From assembly GCF_000620785.1 (NCBI RefSeq), contig NZ_JIAI01000009.1:124001-188000 (forward strand): DNA of 64,000 bases. Direction: 5' to 3'. This document shows, piece by piece, positions 52,593 to 61,338 of this stretch. A model generated the notes under the pieces. It saw only the letters and a list, made by a program, of their open reading frames with translations. It was not told the DNA's origin and did no database searches. The position numbers and the translations under genes were made by a program. Every line of letters begins with the position of its first letter. The first letter of the stretch is position 1. Origin of the DNA: Actinospineispora acaciae DSM 45401 (GTDB lineage: Bacteria > Actinomycetota > Actinomycetes > Mycobacteriales > Pseudonocardiaceae).

Positions 52593-54185
52593 GTGCCCAT
52601 CACAGCACCCGAGGTTTTCAACGCCGCCGACTATCTGGTGCACCGCCGGGTGGCCCTCGGCGACGGCGACCGGGTGGCACTGCGCTTCCCGGGCGGGGAG
52701 CTGACCTACGCCGAGGTGTCCGAGCGGGTGCGCGCGGTGGCGGCCGGGCTGTCCGCGCTGGGCGTGCGCGCCGAGGAACGGGTGATGTTCTTCGCGGCGG
52801 ACACCCCCGAGCTGGTGGCCGGCATCCTGGGCGCGATGCACCTCGGCGCGGTGGCCGTGCCGGTGTCCACCATGCTCACCGCCGACGACCTGCACGCCCT
52901 GCTCGTGGACGCCCGCGCCCGGGTGCTCGTCACCACCGCCGAGTTCGCCGACACCGCGCGGGTCGCGGTGGAGACGCTGGTCAAGGGGGAAGCCGAGCCC
53001 GACCTGACCACCGTGGTCACCATCGGGACGCAGGGGGACGACTTCGCGGTGCCGGCCCGGACCTGGTCGAGCCTGGTGGGCGCCGGTGCGGATCGCGCCG
53101 TCTACCCGAGCTGGGCGGACTCGCCGGCGCTGTGGCTGTACACCTCGGGCACCACCGGCAGCCCGAAGGCCGCCATGCACCGGCACGGCAGCATCCGGTT
53201 CGTCTGCGAGACCTACGGCCAGCGGGTGCTCGGCATCCGCGCCGACGACCTGTGCTTCTCGGTGGCGAAGCTGTTCTTCGCCTACGGCATCGGCAACTCG
53301 CTGTTCTTCCCGTTCTCGGTGGGCGCGGCCACCGTGCTCGAACCCGGCCGCCCCTCGCCCGACCTGGTCGCCGAGGTGGCCGCCCGGCACCGCCCGACGC
53401 TGTTCTTCGGCGTGCCGACGTTCTACTCCGCGCTGCTGAACAGCGCGATCCCGGACGACACCTTCGCCGGCGTGCGCCAGGGCGTGTCCGCCGGGGAGCC
53501 GCTGCCGGCCACCCTGTTCACCCGCGTCCGGGACCGGTTCGGCTTCGAGATCCTGGACGGCATCGGGTCCACCGAGGCGCTGCACATCTTCCTGTCCAAC
53601 GCGCCGGGGGCGATCCGCCCGGGCAGCTCGGGCACGCCCGTGCCCGGCTACCGGGTGCGCATCCTGGACGAGTCGGACGGTTCGGTGATCGGCGAGCCGG
53701 ACCGGCCGGGGGCACTGTACGTGTCCGGCGAGTCGGTGGCCACCGGCTACTGGTGCCGTTCCGAGACCAGCCGGCTGGCGTTCCAGGGGGAGTGGCTGCG
53801 CACCGGCGACACCTACGTGCGCAACGCCGACGGCACCTACTCCTACCTCGGCCGGTCCGATGACATGATCAAGGCGGGCGGCATCTGGGTGAGCCCGAGC
53901 GAGGTGGAGGCCAGGCTGCTCGAGCATCCGGACGTGGTCGAGGTCGCGGTGGTCGGGCTGCGCGACGCCGACGGGCTGGACAAGCCGGTGGCGGCGGTGG
54001 TGGTCCGTTCGGGTACGAGCGTGCGGGAGGACGAGCTGGTGGAGTTCTGCAGGGCCGGGCTGGCGGCGTTCAAGCGCCCGCGCCGGGTGGTCGTCGTCGA
54101 CGCGCTGCCCAAGACGGCGACCGGCAAGCTGCAGCGCTACCGGGTGCGGGCCAGCCTGGCGGAGATGGGAGCGGTCGCGCGGTGA
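52593..54185 (+). CDS. Acyl-CoA synthetase, benzoate-CoA-ligase-like
   Basis: A 530-residue AMP-forming ligase that activates a carboxylic acid to its CoA ester. Core motifs: LWLYTSGTTGSPKAAMHRHG (P-loop), ILDGIGSTEALHIFLSNAPG (A5), WLRTGDTYVRNADGTYSYLG (A7), DDMIKAGGIWVSPSEVE (A8) and the catalytic lysine in LPKTATGKLQRYR. The pattern FNAADYLVHRRVALGDGDRV and SVAKLFFAYGIGNSLFFPF resembles benzoate-CoA ligases. GTG 52593 fits GGGAGG (52582-52587); an upstream extension in the frame has no similarity. Stop overlaps the amidohydrolase start (GTGA). Confidence 0.92.
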   Translation: MPITAPEVFNAADYLVHRRVALGDGDRVALRFPGGELTYAEVSERVRAVAAGLSALGVRAEERVMFFAADTPELVAGILGAMHLGAVAVPVSTMLTADDLHALLVDARARVLVTTAEFADTARVAVETLVKGEAEPDLTTVVTIGTQGDDFAVPARTWSSLVGAGADRAVYPSWADSPALWLYTSGTTGSPKAAMHRHGSIRFVCETYGQRVLGIRADDLCFSVAKLFFAYGIGNSLFFPFSVGAATVLEPGRPSPDLVAEVAARHRPTLFFGVPTFYSALLNSAIPDDTFAGVRQGVSAGEPLPATLFTRVRDRFGFEILDGIGSTEALHIFLSNAPGAIRPGSSGTPVPGYRVRILDESDGSVIGEPDRPGALYVSGESVATGYWCRSETSRLAFQGEWLRTGDTYVRNADGTYSYLGRSDDMIKAGGIWVSPSEVEARLLEHPDVVEVAVVGLRDADGLDKPVAAVVVRSGTSVREDELVEFCRAGLAAFKRPRRVVVVDALPKTATGKLQRYRVRASLAEMGAVAR

Positions 54186-55021
54186 TCGTCGACGCGCACG
54201 TGCACCCGGCCCGGCGCGGCGGGCTGAAGATGGACTGGGACACCTGGCTCGGGCCGGCGGCGGACCGGGAGGCGGTGGCCCGGGTGTACGGGCCGGACGG
54301 CGTCGTCGTCCCGGAGCGGCTCGACGAGCTGTTCGAGGCCGACGGGGTGGACGTCGCGCTGCTGTTCTGCGAGTACAGCCCCCGGGTGACCGGCGTCCAG
54401 TCGATCGAGGACATGGCGCCGCTGGTGGCGTACAACCCGAGGCGGTTCCGGGTGGTGGCCAACGTCAACCCGCACCTGCACTACCCGGTGGACGCCGAGG
54501 TCCGCCGCCAGCTCGACCTCGGCGCGGTGGCGCTCAAGGTGCACCCCGTGCACGGCAACTTCGCGCCCAACGACCGCGAGCTCTACCCGGCCTACGCCGA
54601 GTGCCAGGCCCGGGGCGTCCCGGTGATCACGCACACCGGCCCCAGCTCGTTCCCCGGCGCGAGCGGTCGGCTCGGCGACCCGGTGCTGATGGACGACGTG
54701 CTGCGCGACTTCCCGGACCTCACGGTGGTGCTCGCGCACGGCGGCCGGGGCTGGAGCTACGACGCCGCCGGCTTCATGGCGCTGGCCCGCCCGAACGTCT
54801 GGCTGGACATCGCCGGCCTGCCGCCGCGCAAGCTGCCGCGCTACTTCGAGCGCTTCGACCTGGAGCGGATCGCCGCCAAGTGGATCTTCGGCACGGACTG
54901 GCCCGGGGTGCCGGGCATCGCCGCCAACATCAAGGCGGTGAGCGACCTGGGGCTCTCGCCGGCGGTGCTGGACGGTGTACTCGGTGGGAACGCGGCGCGC
55001 GCGTACCAGCTCAACCCGTGA
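54182..55021 (+). CDS. Amidohydrolase-2 family metal-dependent hydrolase/decarboxylase
   Basis: A 279-residue TIM-barrel metal enzyme. Metal ligands: DAHVH at residues 4-8, His in VPVITHTGPSSFP, His in VVLAHGGRG and the Asp in IFGTDWPGVPG. Relatives include gamma-resorcylate decarboxylase and ACMSD, which process aromatic acids. Co-translated with the CoA ligase, which fits aromatic acid metabolism, but the reaction is not known. Ends YQLNP-stop; the stop is in palindrome D. Confidence 0.88.
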   Translation: MIVDAHVHPARRGGLKMDWDTWLGPAADREAVARVYGPDGVVVPERLDELFEADGVDVALLFCEYSPRVTGVQSIEDMAPLVAYNPRRFRVVANVNPHLHYPVDAEVRRQLDLGAVALKVHPVHGNFAPNDRELYPAYAECQARGVPVITHTGPSSFPGASGRLGDPVLMDDVLRDFPDLTVVLAHGGRGWSYDAAGFMALARPNVWLDIAGLPPRKLPRYFERFDLERIAAKWIFGTDWPGVPGIAANIKAVSDLGLSPAVLDGVLGGNAARAYQLNP

Positions 55022-55062
55022 GTGGTTAGCGTTGTCATAGCAACGCTAACCACTCACGGGTT
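55013..55062 (+). repeat. Stop-codon palindrome, copy D (end of the amidohydrolase gene)
   Basis: The longest copy: perfect 22-base arms around TCATAG. TGA at 55019-55021 is the amidohydrolase stop, after a proline codon. The core 19 bases of the arm (CCGTGAGTGGTTAGCGTTG) are identical to copy B. Confidence 0.9.
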
Positions 55063-55108
55063 GTGAGCAGGGGTTTTGTTAGGGTTTGCGGGTGAGTGGA
55101 GGCGTGCG

Positions 55109-55321
55109 GTGACGGAGATCGACCCGGCTACCTTGACGTGGCGGTCGTCGAGCACGAGCACCGAGGCGGACGGTGACCGGGTCGAGGTGGCCGAGCTGCC
55201 GGACGGTGGCTGGGCGGTGCGCAACGGCGCGGACGGCGACGAGGGCGAGATCCTGTGGTTCACCCCGGGTGAGGTGCGGGCGTTCGTGCTCGGCGTGAAG
55301 GACGGCGAGTTCGACATCTGA
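55109..55321 (+). CDS. DUF397 protein
   Basis: A 70-residue DUF397 domain: LTWRSSSTSTEADGDRVEVA, ELPDGGWAVRNGADGDEG and ILWFTPGEVRAFVLGVKDGE, ending FDI. These small actinomycete proteins usually sit beside an XRE-type regulator and an anti-sigma-like kinase and act in development and antibiotic control (BldB/WhiJ-type systems). Here no such partner is adjacent. GGAGG (55098-55102) supports the GTG at 55109; the frame opens earlier but without similarity. Confidence 0.88.
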   Translation: MTEIDPATLTWRSSSTSTEADGDRVEVAELPDGGWAVRNGADGDEGEILWFTPGEVRAFVLGVKDGEFDI

Positions 55322-55325
55322 CGGC

Positions 55326-56201
55326 CTACTCGGCCGCCTTCACCAGGGCGTCCCAGTGCTGGCCGGCCGGCTCGCTCCACAGGTCGTGGCGTTCGTGGAA
55401 CAGCGCGGCGGCCTTGGCGCCGACCCAGCTGCCGGGCAGCAGCTCGGCGGGCAGCTGCGGGTCCAGGAACGGGAACCGCCGCCAGGTGTGCACCAGGTGG
55501 ATCTGCTCGCGGAGCACGTCGGCGGGGGTGGTCGGGTCGGCGTTGCTGACGGCGTCGATGAAGTCGTGGTATTCGCGCTCCACGTCGGCGAGGTTCCACG
55601 CCTGGTCGACCAGCTGGCGTTCCTGGCCGATCTGCCCGAACGGGCCGACGAACGACGAGCTGACCTCGTCCAGGTCCAGCTCCCTGATGACCTCGGCGAC
55701 CTCGGCCTGCTTGTCCGGGTCCGGCGTGAGCCACACCCCGGCGGTCGGTGAGCCCAGCCCTGCCCAGTTGAGCCGGGTGCGCAGCCGGTGCCGGAGCTGG
55801 CGGCGCGACTCCGGCACGCTGACCAGCAGCACCAGCCAGCGCCCGCCCCAGGCGGCGGTCTCGGTGCCGAAGGAGTAGATCCGGGTGGCGCCGCTGGACA
55901 GCAGCCGCCGGCCGTCGTCGGTCAGCGACCAGCGCACCCGGCGGCCGGCCCGGGTCGACTGCAGCAGCCCCTCGGCGGCGGTCCTGGCCAGCGCCTGGCG
56001 GCCCGACTTCTGCTCCACGCCGAGCTGGGTGAGAACGTCCAGCAGCACGTGTGTCCAGACCGGTTCACCCCGTGGGAGCACGAATTCGCCCAACACGGTG
56101 AGCAGCAGCGAGCGGGCGCTGGCGGCACCGAGCTCGCGGCGCCGCGACAGCGTCGGTACCGGGGCGGCGTTGCCGGCCGAGCCGGGATCAGGGCTGGTCA
56201 T
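55326..56201 (-). CDS. PaaX-family transcriptional regulator
   Basis: A 291-residue regulator. The N-terminal winged-helix ARSLLLTVLGEFVLPRGEPV and VEQKSGRQALARTAAEGLLQ matches PaaX. The central GGRWLVLLVSVPESRRQLRH and VWLTPDPDKQAEVAEVIREL, plus C-terminal FPFLDPQLPAELLPGSWVGA, complete the family. PaaX represses phenylacetate genes in response to phenylacetyl-CoA; relatives respond to other aryl-CoAs. A CoA ligase for an aromatic acid lies 1.1 kb away. It converges with the DUF397 gene with four bases between stops. Confidence 0.9.
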   Translation of the reverse strand: MTSPDPGSAGNAAPVPTLSRRRELGAASARSLLLTVLGEFVLPRGEPVWTHVLLDVLTQLGVEQKSGRQALARTAAEGLLQSTRAGRRVRWSLTDDGRRLLSSGATRIYSFGTETAAWGGRWLVLLVSVPESRRQLRHRLRTRLNWAGLGSPTAGVWLTPDPDKQAEVAEVIRELDLDEVSSSFVGPFGQIGQERQLVDQAWNLADVEREYHDFIDAVSNADPTTPADVLREQIHLVHTWRRFPFLDPQLPAELLPGSWVGAKAAALFHERHDLWSEPAGQHWDALVKAAE

Positions 56202-56207
56202 AGGGCC

Positions 56208-56227
56208 GCAAGCATAGTAGGACTTGC
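56208..56227 (-). promoter_or_regulatory. Inverted repeat and -10-like TACTAT upstream of paaX-type gene
   Basis: GCAAG, ten bases, CTTGC brackets TACTAT on the minus strand, seven bases upstream of the ATG at 56201. An autorepression site overlapping the -10 would look like this. Arms are short, so confidence is limited. Confidence 0.4.
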
Positions 56228-56258
56228 TTTGATAACAGCTAGCCGGCCGGCCGACGTG

Positions 56259-56939
56259 TCAGCGTTCGTCCGCCACGCCCAGCACCGGCGGAACATGATC
56301 GTCGAACTCGACGGCGAACGGCTGCACGCCCCCGTCCCCGGCGGCGTCCCCGGCGGTGGGTGGCGGCGGCGGTGTGGGGGCCGGTGTCGGTTCGGGCGTG
56401 GTGGCGGGCGCTTGTGGCGGGCGCGCCGCGTCGGGGGCGGGGAAGCGTCCGACGGCGTCGCGGGTGGTCGACTCGTGCGCGTAGAGCGCGTCGTTCGCGG
56501 CCCGGTCCCGCCGCTGGTGTTCGAGCGATGCCTTGCGGGTGTCGAGCTGCGGGGCGACGGCCGGCCCGATCTGGTCGCCTTCCTGGTCGCCCGGGGCGTT
56601 GGTGGGCCTGGCGATCCTGGACCGCAGGCCGGCGAACGACTCGCCGTAGCGCTGCAGGCCGTCGGCCCCGGCCTCGGCGGCGTGCTGGCCGTCGCGCGCC
56701 CGGTCCGCGGCGGTGCGCAGCGCGTCGGCCGCCGCGTCCGCCGCCGGGCCCCGCCAGTCCGCGCCCAGCCCGCCGAGCGCGTCGCGCAGCGCCCTTTCGG
56801 TGGCGGCGTAGTCGCCGGCCAGCGCCTTCAGGCAGGCCAGGCCGCCGTTGATCGCGGCCGGCCCCTGGCCCTGCCGCATCCAGTCGGACTTCTCGTCGAG
56901 GGAGAACCCCTCGTACCGGTACCGCCCGATCGAGTCCAT
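56259..56939 (-). CDS. PPE/WXG-like secreted-type protein
   Basis: A 226-residue protein. The N-terminal ~110 residues are helical with GLGADWRGPAADAAADALRT, a W-x-G turn typical of WXG100/PPE-fold ESX (type VII) substrates. The C-terminal half is Pro/Thr/Ala-rich (TTPEPTPAPTPPPPPTAGDA) and disordered. No ESX core gene or EsxA/B partner is nearby. ATG 56939 gives a sensible start (MDSIGRYRYEGF); ribosome site is weak. It is divergent from bioA. Confidence 0.7.
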   Translation of the reverse strand: MDSIGRYRYEGFSLDEKSDWMRQGQGPAAINGGLACLKALAGDYAATERALRDALGGLGADWRGPAADAAADALRTAADRARDGQHAAEAGADGLQRYGESFAGLRSRIARPTNAPGDQEGDQIGPAVAPQLDTRKASLEHQRRDRAANDALYAHESTTRDAVGRFPAPDAARPPQAPATTPEPTPAPTPPPPPTAGDAAGDGGVQPFAVEFDDHVPPVLGVADER

Positions 56940-57012
56940 AGACCAGCACGGTAACGGCCGGTGGGCACCCGTCGGGGCCGTTCCGGGACAGCCGCACATA
57001 GTGTGGGCGGCC

Positions 57013-58323
57013 ATGACGCCCGAGGAGCTGCTCGCCGCCGACCGAGACCACGTCTGGCATCCCTACGCGTCCATGCCGGGCGCGGTCGCGCCGCTGCCGG
57101 TGGCCGGCGCGGAGGGGGTCCGGCTGCGGTTGGGCGGGCCGGCGCTGGGGCTGCCGGCCGGGGCCGAGCTGATCGACGGGATGTCGTCGTGGTGGGCGGC
57201 CATCCACGGCTACCGGCACCCGGCGCTGGACGCCGCGATCACCGACCAGCTGGGCCGGATGAGCCACGTGATGTTCGGCGGGCTGACCCACGAACCGGCG
57301 GTGGCGCTGGCCCTGCGGCTGGTGGAGATCACCCCGGAGCCGCTGCGGCACGTGTTCCTGTCCGACTCCGGCTCGGTGTCGGTCGAGGTCGCGATCAAGA
57401 TGTGCCTGCAGTACTGGCGCTCCCGGGGGCGTCCGGGCAAGCACCGGCTGATGGCCTGGCGGCGTGGCTACCACGGCGACACGTTCATGGCGATGAGCGT
57501 GTGCGACCCGGACGGCGGGATGCACTCGCTGTGGGCCGACGTGCTGCCCCGGCAGGTCTTCGCCGACGCGCCGCCGCGCGCGTACGAGCCGGACTACGTG
57601 GCGCGCCTGGCCGAGCTGGTGGAGCGGCATGCCGACGAGCTGGCCGCCGTGATCGTCGAACCGGTGGTGCAGGGCACCGGCGGCATGCGCATGCACGACC
57701 CCCGCTACCTGCACGCGCTGCGTGAGCTGTGCGCCGCGCACGACGTGCTGCTGGTGTTCGACGAGATCGCCACCGGGTTCGGCCGCACCGGCGAGCTGTT
57801 CGCCGCCGACCACGCGCCGGTCAGCCCGGACGTGATGTGCGTGGGCAAGGCGCTCACCGGCGGCTACCTGTCGATGGCGGCCACCCTGTGCACCTCGGAG
57901 GTGGCGCGCGGGATCAGCGACGGCGAGGCCGGCGTGCTCATGCACGGGCCGACGTTCATGGGCAACCCGCTGGCCTCGGCGGTCGCGCTGGCCTCGATCG
58001 GCGAGCTGCACCGGCGGGACTGGCGGGCCGAGGTGGCCGGGATCGAGGCCGGGCTGCGCGACGGCCTGGCGCCCGCGCGCGAGCTGCCCGGGGTGCGGGA
58101 CGTGCGGGTGCTCGGTGCGATCGGGGTGGTGCAGTTGGAGCACGAGGTGGACGTCCCGGCCGCGACGAGGGCGGCCGCCGAGCACGGTGTCTGGCTGCGG
58201 CCGTTCCGCGACATGATCTACACCATGCCGCCGTTCGTGACCGCCCCGGACGAGGTGGCCACCATCGCCTCGGCGATCCGCGCCGCCGCCTCGGTGCGCG
58301 CGCCCGCGTCCGCGCCCGCCTGA
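57013..58323 (+). CDS. bioA: Adenosylmethionine-8-amino-7-oxononanoate aminotransferase
   Basis: BioA makes 7,8-diaminopelargonate (DAPA) from KAPA, using SAM as amino donor. The 436-residue PLP enzyme has DHVWHPYASMPGAVAPLPV at the start, MSSWWAAIHGYRHPALDAAI, GYHGDTFMAMSVCDP, and FDEIATGFGRTG. The PLP lysine is K279 in VGKALTGGYLSMAATLC. ATG 57013 fits the family N-terminus; a CACATAGTGTG palindrome lies just upstream. The other biotin genes are 3 kb downstream, separated by a hydrolase on the opposite strand. Confidence 0.96.
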   Translation: MTPEELLAADRDHVWHPYASMPGAVAPLPVAGAEGVRLRLGGPALGLPAGAELIDGMSSWWAAIHGYRHPALDAAITDQLGRMSHVMFGGLTHEPAVALALRLVEITPEPLRHVFLSDSGSVSVEVAIKMCLQYWRSRGRPGKHRLMAWRRGYHGDTFMAMSVCDPDGGMHSLWADVLPRQVFADAPPRAYEPDYVARLAELVERHADELAAVIVEPVVQGTGGMRMHDPRYLHALRELCAAHDVLLVFDEIATGFGRTGELFAADHAPVSPDVMCVGKALTGGYLSMAATLCTSEVARGISDGEAGVLMHGPTFMGNPLASAVALASIGELHRRDWRAEVAGIEAGLRDGLAPARELPGVRDVRVLGAIGVVQLEHEVDVPAATRAAAEHGVWLRPFRDMIYTMPPFVTAPDEVATIASAIRAAASVRAPASAPA

Positions 58324-58331
58324 CCCCGCGA

Positions 58332-59450
58332 TCAGGAGTGCCGGCGCAGCCAGTCGGCGACGTCGGCGAGCGGGGCGTCGCGGATCGGGAGCATGTCGTC
58401 GTCCGAAGGGGAGGCAGCGTCGCCGAGGCTGTGGCCCAGCCCGGGGTAGAGCCGCAACGCATGGTCCGGGTTGCCGGCCCGGCCCAGCGCGGCGTCCAGC
58501 GCTCGGGCCGAGTCGGGCGGGACGTTGCCGTCTTCGAGGCCCTGCAGGGCCAGCACCGGCATCGGCAGCCTCGGCGCCTGCTCGGTGACCGGGAGCAGCC
58601 CCCGGCCTGGCCCGAAACCGGCCAGCGGGGCGTCCGGCGCGAGCAGGGCGTCCACGAAGCTGGGCAGCGCCGGCTCGAGCTCGCCGCGCAGGTCGATCGC
58701 GCCGTCGCCGTTGCGGTCGAAGCGCCGGTCGGGGGTGGGGTCGCCGTCGGCGGCGCGCGGGGCCAGAAACGTGATCCATTCCTTCGCCGCGAGCCCGCCG
58801 CCGCCCCGCCAGGCCCGCCCGAGCCCGTCCGCGCCGATCCGCCCGGCGCTCGCGTAGCGGTCGAGGTACGGAACCGCGGTGCGCAGGCCCTGGTACAGGA
58901 GCCCGTCGCGCCAGCCGACGTTCACGCCGGCCTGCAGGACCAGCCCGGCGACCTCCGGATGCGTGGCGGCGTACTCGGCCGCGACCGCCGTCCCCTCGCT
59001 CCAGCCGTACAGGAACACCCGGTCCGGGTCGAGGTGCGGGTCGCGCGCCGTGGCGGCCTGGACGACCGCGCCGATGTCGTCGACCATCTGCCGCTGGGTC
59101 AGCGTGGCGAACCGCTGGTCCAGGTTCCCCCGGCCGCGCACGTAGCGCTTGTCGTACCTGACAACCGCGATGCCCCGGGCCGACAGGTAGCGGGCGATGT
59201 CGTCGAAGATCCGGGAGCGGACGGCGCCGTCGACGCCCTCCACCGCGCCGCTTCGGTCCCGGGGCCCGGTGCCGTGCACCAGCACGACGGTCGGCACCCG
59301 GCCGGGCAGGTCCGGCCTGTCGATGCGCGCGTCGCTCACCCAGTCACCGAGCCGGACCTGGAGGTCCTCACCTACCGGCCCGGGCGACGGTCCGCACCCG
59401 GACGCCAACACCGCGATCGCCATCGCCGCCGTGGCGGCCTTCCAGCCCAC
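58332..59450 (-). CDS. Alpha/beta hydrolase lipoprotein with an EF-hand-like loop
   Basis: A 372-residue exported hydrolase. Signal peptide with lipobox LASGC (C19). Oxyanion segment VVLVHGTGPRD, nucleophile elbow LYGWSEGTAV, a late Asp in QGLEDGNVPPD and His in YPGLGHSLGD give a full triad. Residues 245-257 read DRNGDGAIDLRGE, which fits the 12-residue EF-hand calcium loop with Asp, Asn, Asp and a closing Glu. Such a loop inside the lid region is unusual. Substrate unknown. It converges with bioA, nine bases apart. Confidence 0.87.
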   Translation of the reverse strand: MGWKAATAAMAIAVLASGCGPSPGPVGEDLQVRLGDWVSDARIDRPDLPGRVPTVVLVHGTGPRDRSGAVEGVDGAVRSRIFDDIARYLSARGIAVVRYDKRYVRGRGNLDQRFATLTQRQMVDDIGAVVQAATARDPHLDPDRVFLYGWSEGTAVAAEYAATHPEVAGLVLQAGVNVGWRDGLLYQGLRTAVPYLDRYASAGRIGADGLGRAWRGGGGLAAKEWITFLAPRAADGDPTPDRRFDRNGDGAIDLRGELEPALPSFVDALLAPDAPLAGFGPGRGLLPVTEQAPRLPMPVLALQGLEDGNVPPDSARALDAALGRAGNPDHALRLYPGLGHSLGDAASPSDDDMLPIRDAPLADVADWLRRHS

Positions 59451-59772
59451 GGTGTCGGACGGTAGGCGGATGGGATGACGGCCGGCCAGGACAAATGAGG
59501 ATCACTCGATGGTGGTCAATGGTGGTCCTGTGGCGGGAACGCCGGCCGTGGCAGATGGGGCTCATGCGAATATCGAGCCATCGGGACGCGATCAGTTTAT
59601 CGCTCGATGGTTGCATCAGGATGTACGCGACGTGATCGTCCGATCGTCCGTGCCGCGCCGGTCGCACCGGCCGGGGAACCAGGCCGATCCATGATCCGTT
59701 GGCGAGGTGCCGGTGCGGGCGACGGTGACCGCGGTCCGGCGACCCCTCACGACCTGCCTCCGGAGGAGCCGC
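59451..59772 (+). other. Gene-free region upstream of the SulP gene, with a nested palindrome
   Basis: No gene seen in these 322 bases. CCATCG (59578-59583) and GCGAT (59588-59592) face ATCGC (59599-59603) and CGATGG (59605-59610), a two-tier palindrome centred at about 59595. CAGGAC (59487-59492) faces GTCCTG (59525-59530). The patch is less GC-rich than its surroundings and may hold promoters for both flanking genes. Confidence 0.5.
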
Positions 59773-61317
59773 ATGCCCGCCTCGCCGCCAGTCGAGTCCA
59801 CCCCTGACCCCGATCCTGCCACTTCTAACACATCTGCCACTTCTTCACGTTGGTTCCCAGGATGGGACGTGGTGCGCGCCGACCTGGGGGCGTCGCTCGT
59901 GGTGTTCCTCGTCGCCGTCCCGCTGTCGCTGGGCATCGCGGTGGCCTCCGGCGCGCCGATCCTGGCCGGGCTGATCGCCGCGATCGTCGGCGGCGTGGTC
60001 GCCGGGCTGTTGGGCGGTTCTCCGTTGCAGGTCAGCGGGCCGGCGGCGGGGTTGACGGTGGTGGTCGCCGAGCTGGTGACCAGGTTCGGCTGGGCGGCCA
60101 CCTGCGCGATCGTGGTGGCGGCCGGGCTGGTGCAGATCGGCCTCGGGCTGTCCCGGCTGGCCCGGTTCGCGCAGGCCATCCCGCCCGCCGTGGTGCACGG
60201 CATGCTGGCCGGCATCGGCGGCACCATCGCGCTGGCCCAGCTGCACGTGGTGCTCGGCGGGCAGCCGCAGACCAGCGCGGTGCGCAACGTGGTCGAGCTG
60301 CCCCGGCAGCTGGCCGGCGCGCACGGGCCGGCGGTGGCGGTCGGGCTGTTCACCGTGCTGTTGGTGTTGTGTTGGCCCCGGCTGCCCAGGCCGGTGCGGG
60401 CGGTGCCGGGGCCGCTGGTCGCCGTCGCGCTGGCCACCGGGCTGAGCGTGGCGCTGGATCCGGTGCTCGGGCCGGTGCCCCGGGTGCAGCTGCCCGGCGG
60501 GTTGCTGGAAGCGGTGGCGCTGCCGGTGCTGCCGAGCGGGCAGTGGGCGGCGGTGGCGGTCGGCGTGCTCACGGTGGCGCTGATCGCCAGCGTGGAGAGC
60601 CTGCTCTCGGCGGTCGCGGTGGACAGGATGCACCACGGCCCGCGCACGAACGTGGACCGCGAGCTGATCGGGCAGGGCGCGGCGAACACGCTGTCCGGGC
60701 TGCTCGGGGGGCTGCCGGTGACCGGGGTGATCGTGCGCGGCTCGACGAACGTGAAGGCGGGCGCGCGGACCAGGGCGGCCGCCGTGCTGCACGCGGTGTG
60801 GATCGCGGTGTTCGCGCTGGCGCTGGTGTGGGTGGTGCAGATGATCCCGCTGGCCGCGCTGGCCGGGCTGCTGGTGGTGATCGGCGTGCGGTTGGTCAAG
60901 CTCAGTGACCTGCGCGCGGCCAGCCGGCACCGCGAGCTGCCGCTGTACCTGGTCACGGCGGTCGGGGTGATGGTGTTCAACCTGCTGGAAGGGGTGGCGC
61001 TCGGGCTGGCGCTGGCCGGGCTGATGGTGCTGCGCCGCGCGGTGCGGGCCAGGGTGCACCACCACGCCCCGGAGTCCGGCGACGAGCACCGGGTCACCGT
61101 GGACGGCGCGGCGACGTTCCTGTGCGTGCCCGCGCTGTCCCGGGCGCTGGCCAGGATCCCGGCCGGTGCGTCCGCCCGGGTGGACCTGACGGCGCACTAC
61201 GTCGACCACGCCACGCACGACCACCTGGACGCCTGGGCGCGCCGGCACCGGGCGACCGGGGCGTCGGTGGTGGTCAGCGACGGTGTCCCGGAGCCGGCGC
61301 GCGCGAGCACGAACTGA
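59773..61317 (+). CDS. SulP/SLC26-family anion transporter with STAS-like tail
   Basis: A 514-residue transporter. The N-terminal family segment DLGASLVVFLVAVPLSLGIA, then GLIAAIVGGVVAGLLGGSPL, QVSGPAAGLTVVVAELV and SVESLLSAVAVDRMHHGPRT are typical of the bicarbonate/sulfate SulP branch. After the last helix (~residue 435) a short STAS-like domain follows. GGAGGAG (59762-59768) supports ATG 59773 over the longer frame. It stands 21 bases before bioF and is likely co-transcribed. Many bacterial relatives carry bicarbonate; no carbonic anhydrase is fused or adjacent. Confidence 0.88.
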   Translation: MPASPPVESTPDPDPATSNTSATSSRWFPGWDVVRADLGASLVVFLVAVPLSLGIAVASGAPILAGLIAAIVGGVVAGLLGGSPLQVSGPAAGLTVVVAELVTRFGWAATCAIVVAAGLVQIGLGLSRLARFAQAIPPAVVHGMLAGIGGTIALAQLHVVLGGQPQTSAVRNVVELPRQLAGAHGPAVAVGLFTVLLVLCWPRLPRPVRAVPGPLVAVALATGLSVALDPVLGPVPRVQLPGGLLEAVALPVLPSGQWAAVAVGVLTVALIASVESLLSAVAVDRMHHGPRTNVDRELIGQGAANTLSGLLGGLPVTGVIVRGSTNVKAGARTRAAAVLHAVWIAVFALALVWVVQMIPLAALAGLLVVIGVRLVKLSDLRAASRHRELPLYLVTAVGVMVFNLLEGVALGLALAGLMVLRRAVRARVHHHAPESGDEHRVTVDGAATFLCVPALSRALARIPAGASARVDLTAHYVDHATHDHLDAWARRHRATGASVVVSDGVPEPARASTN

Positions 61318-61338
61318 GCCGGGTTAGGGTGCTCGCTT

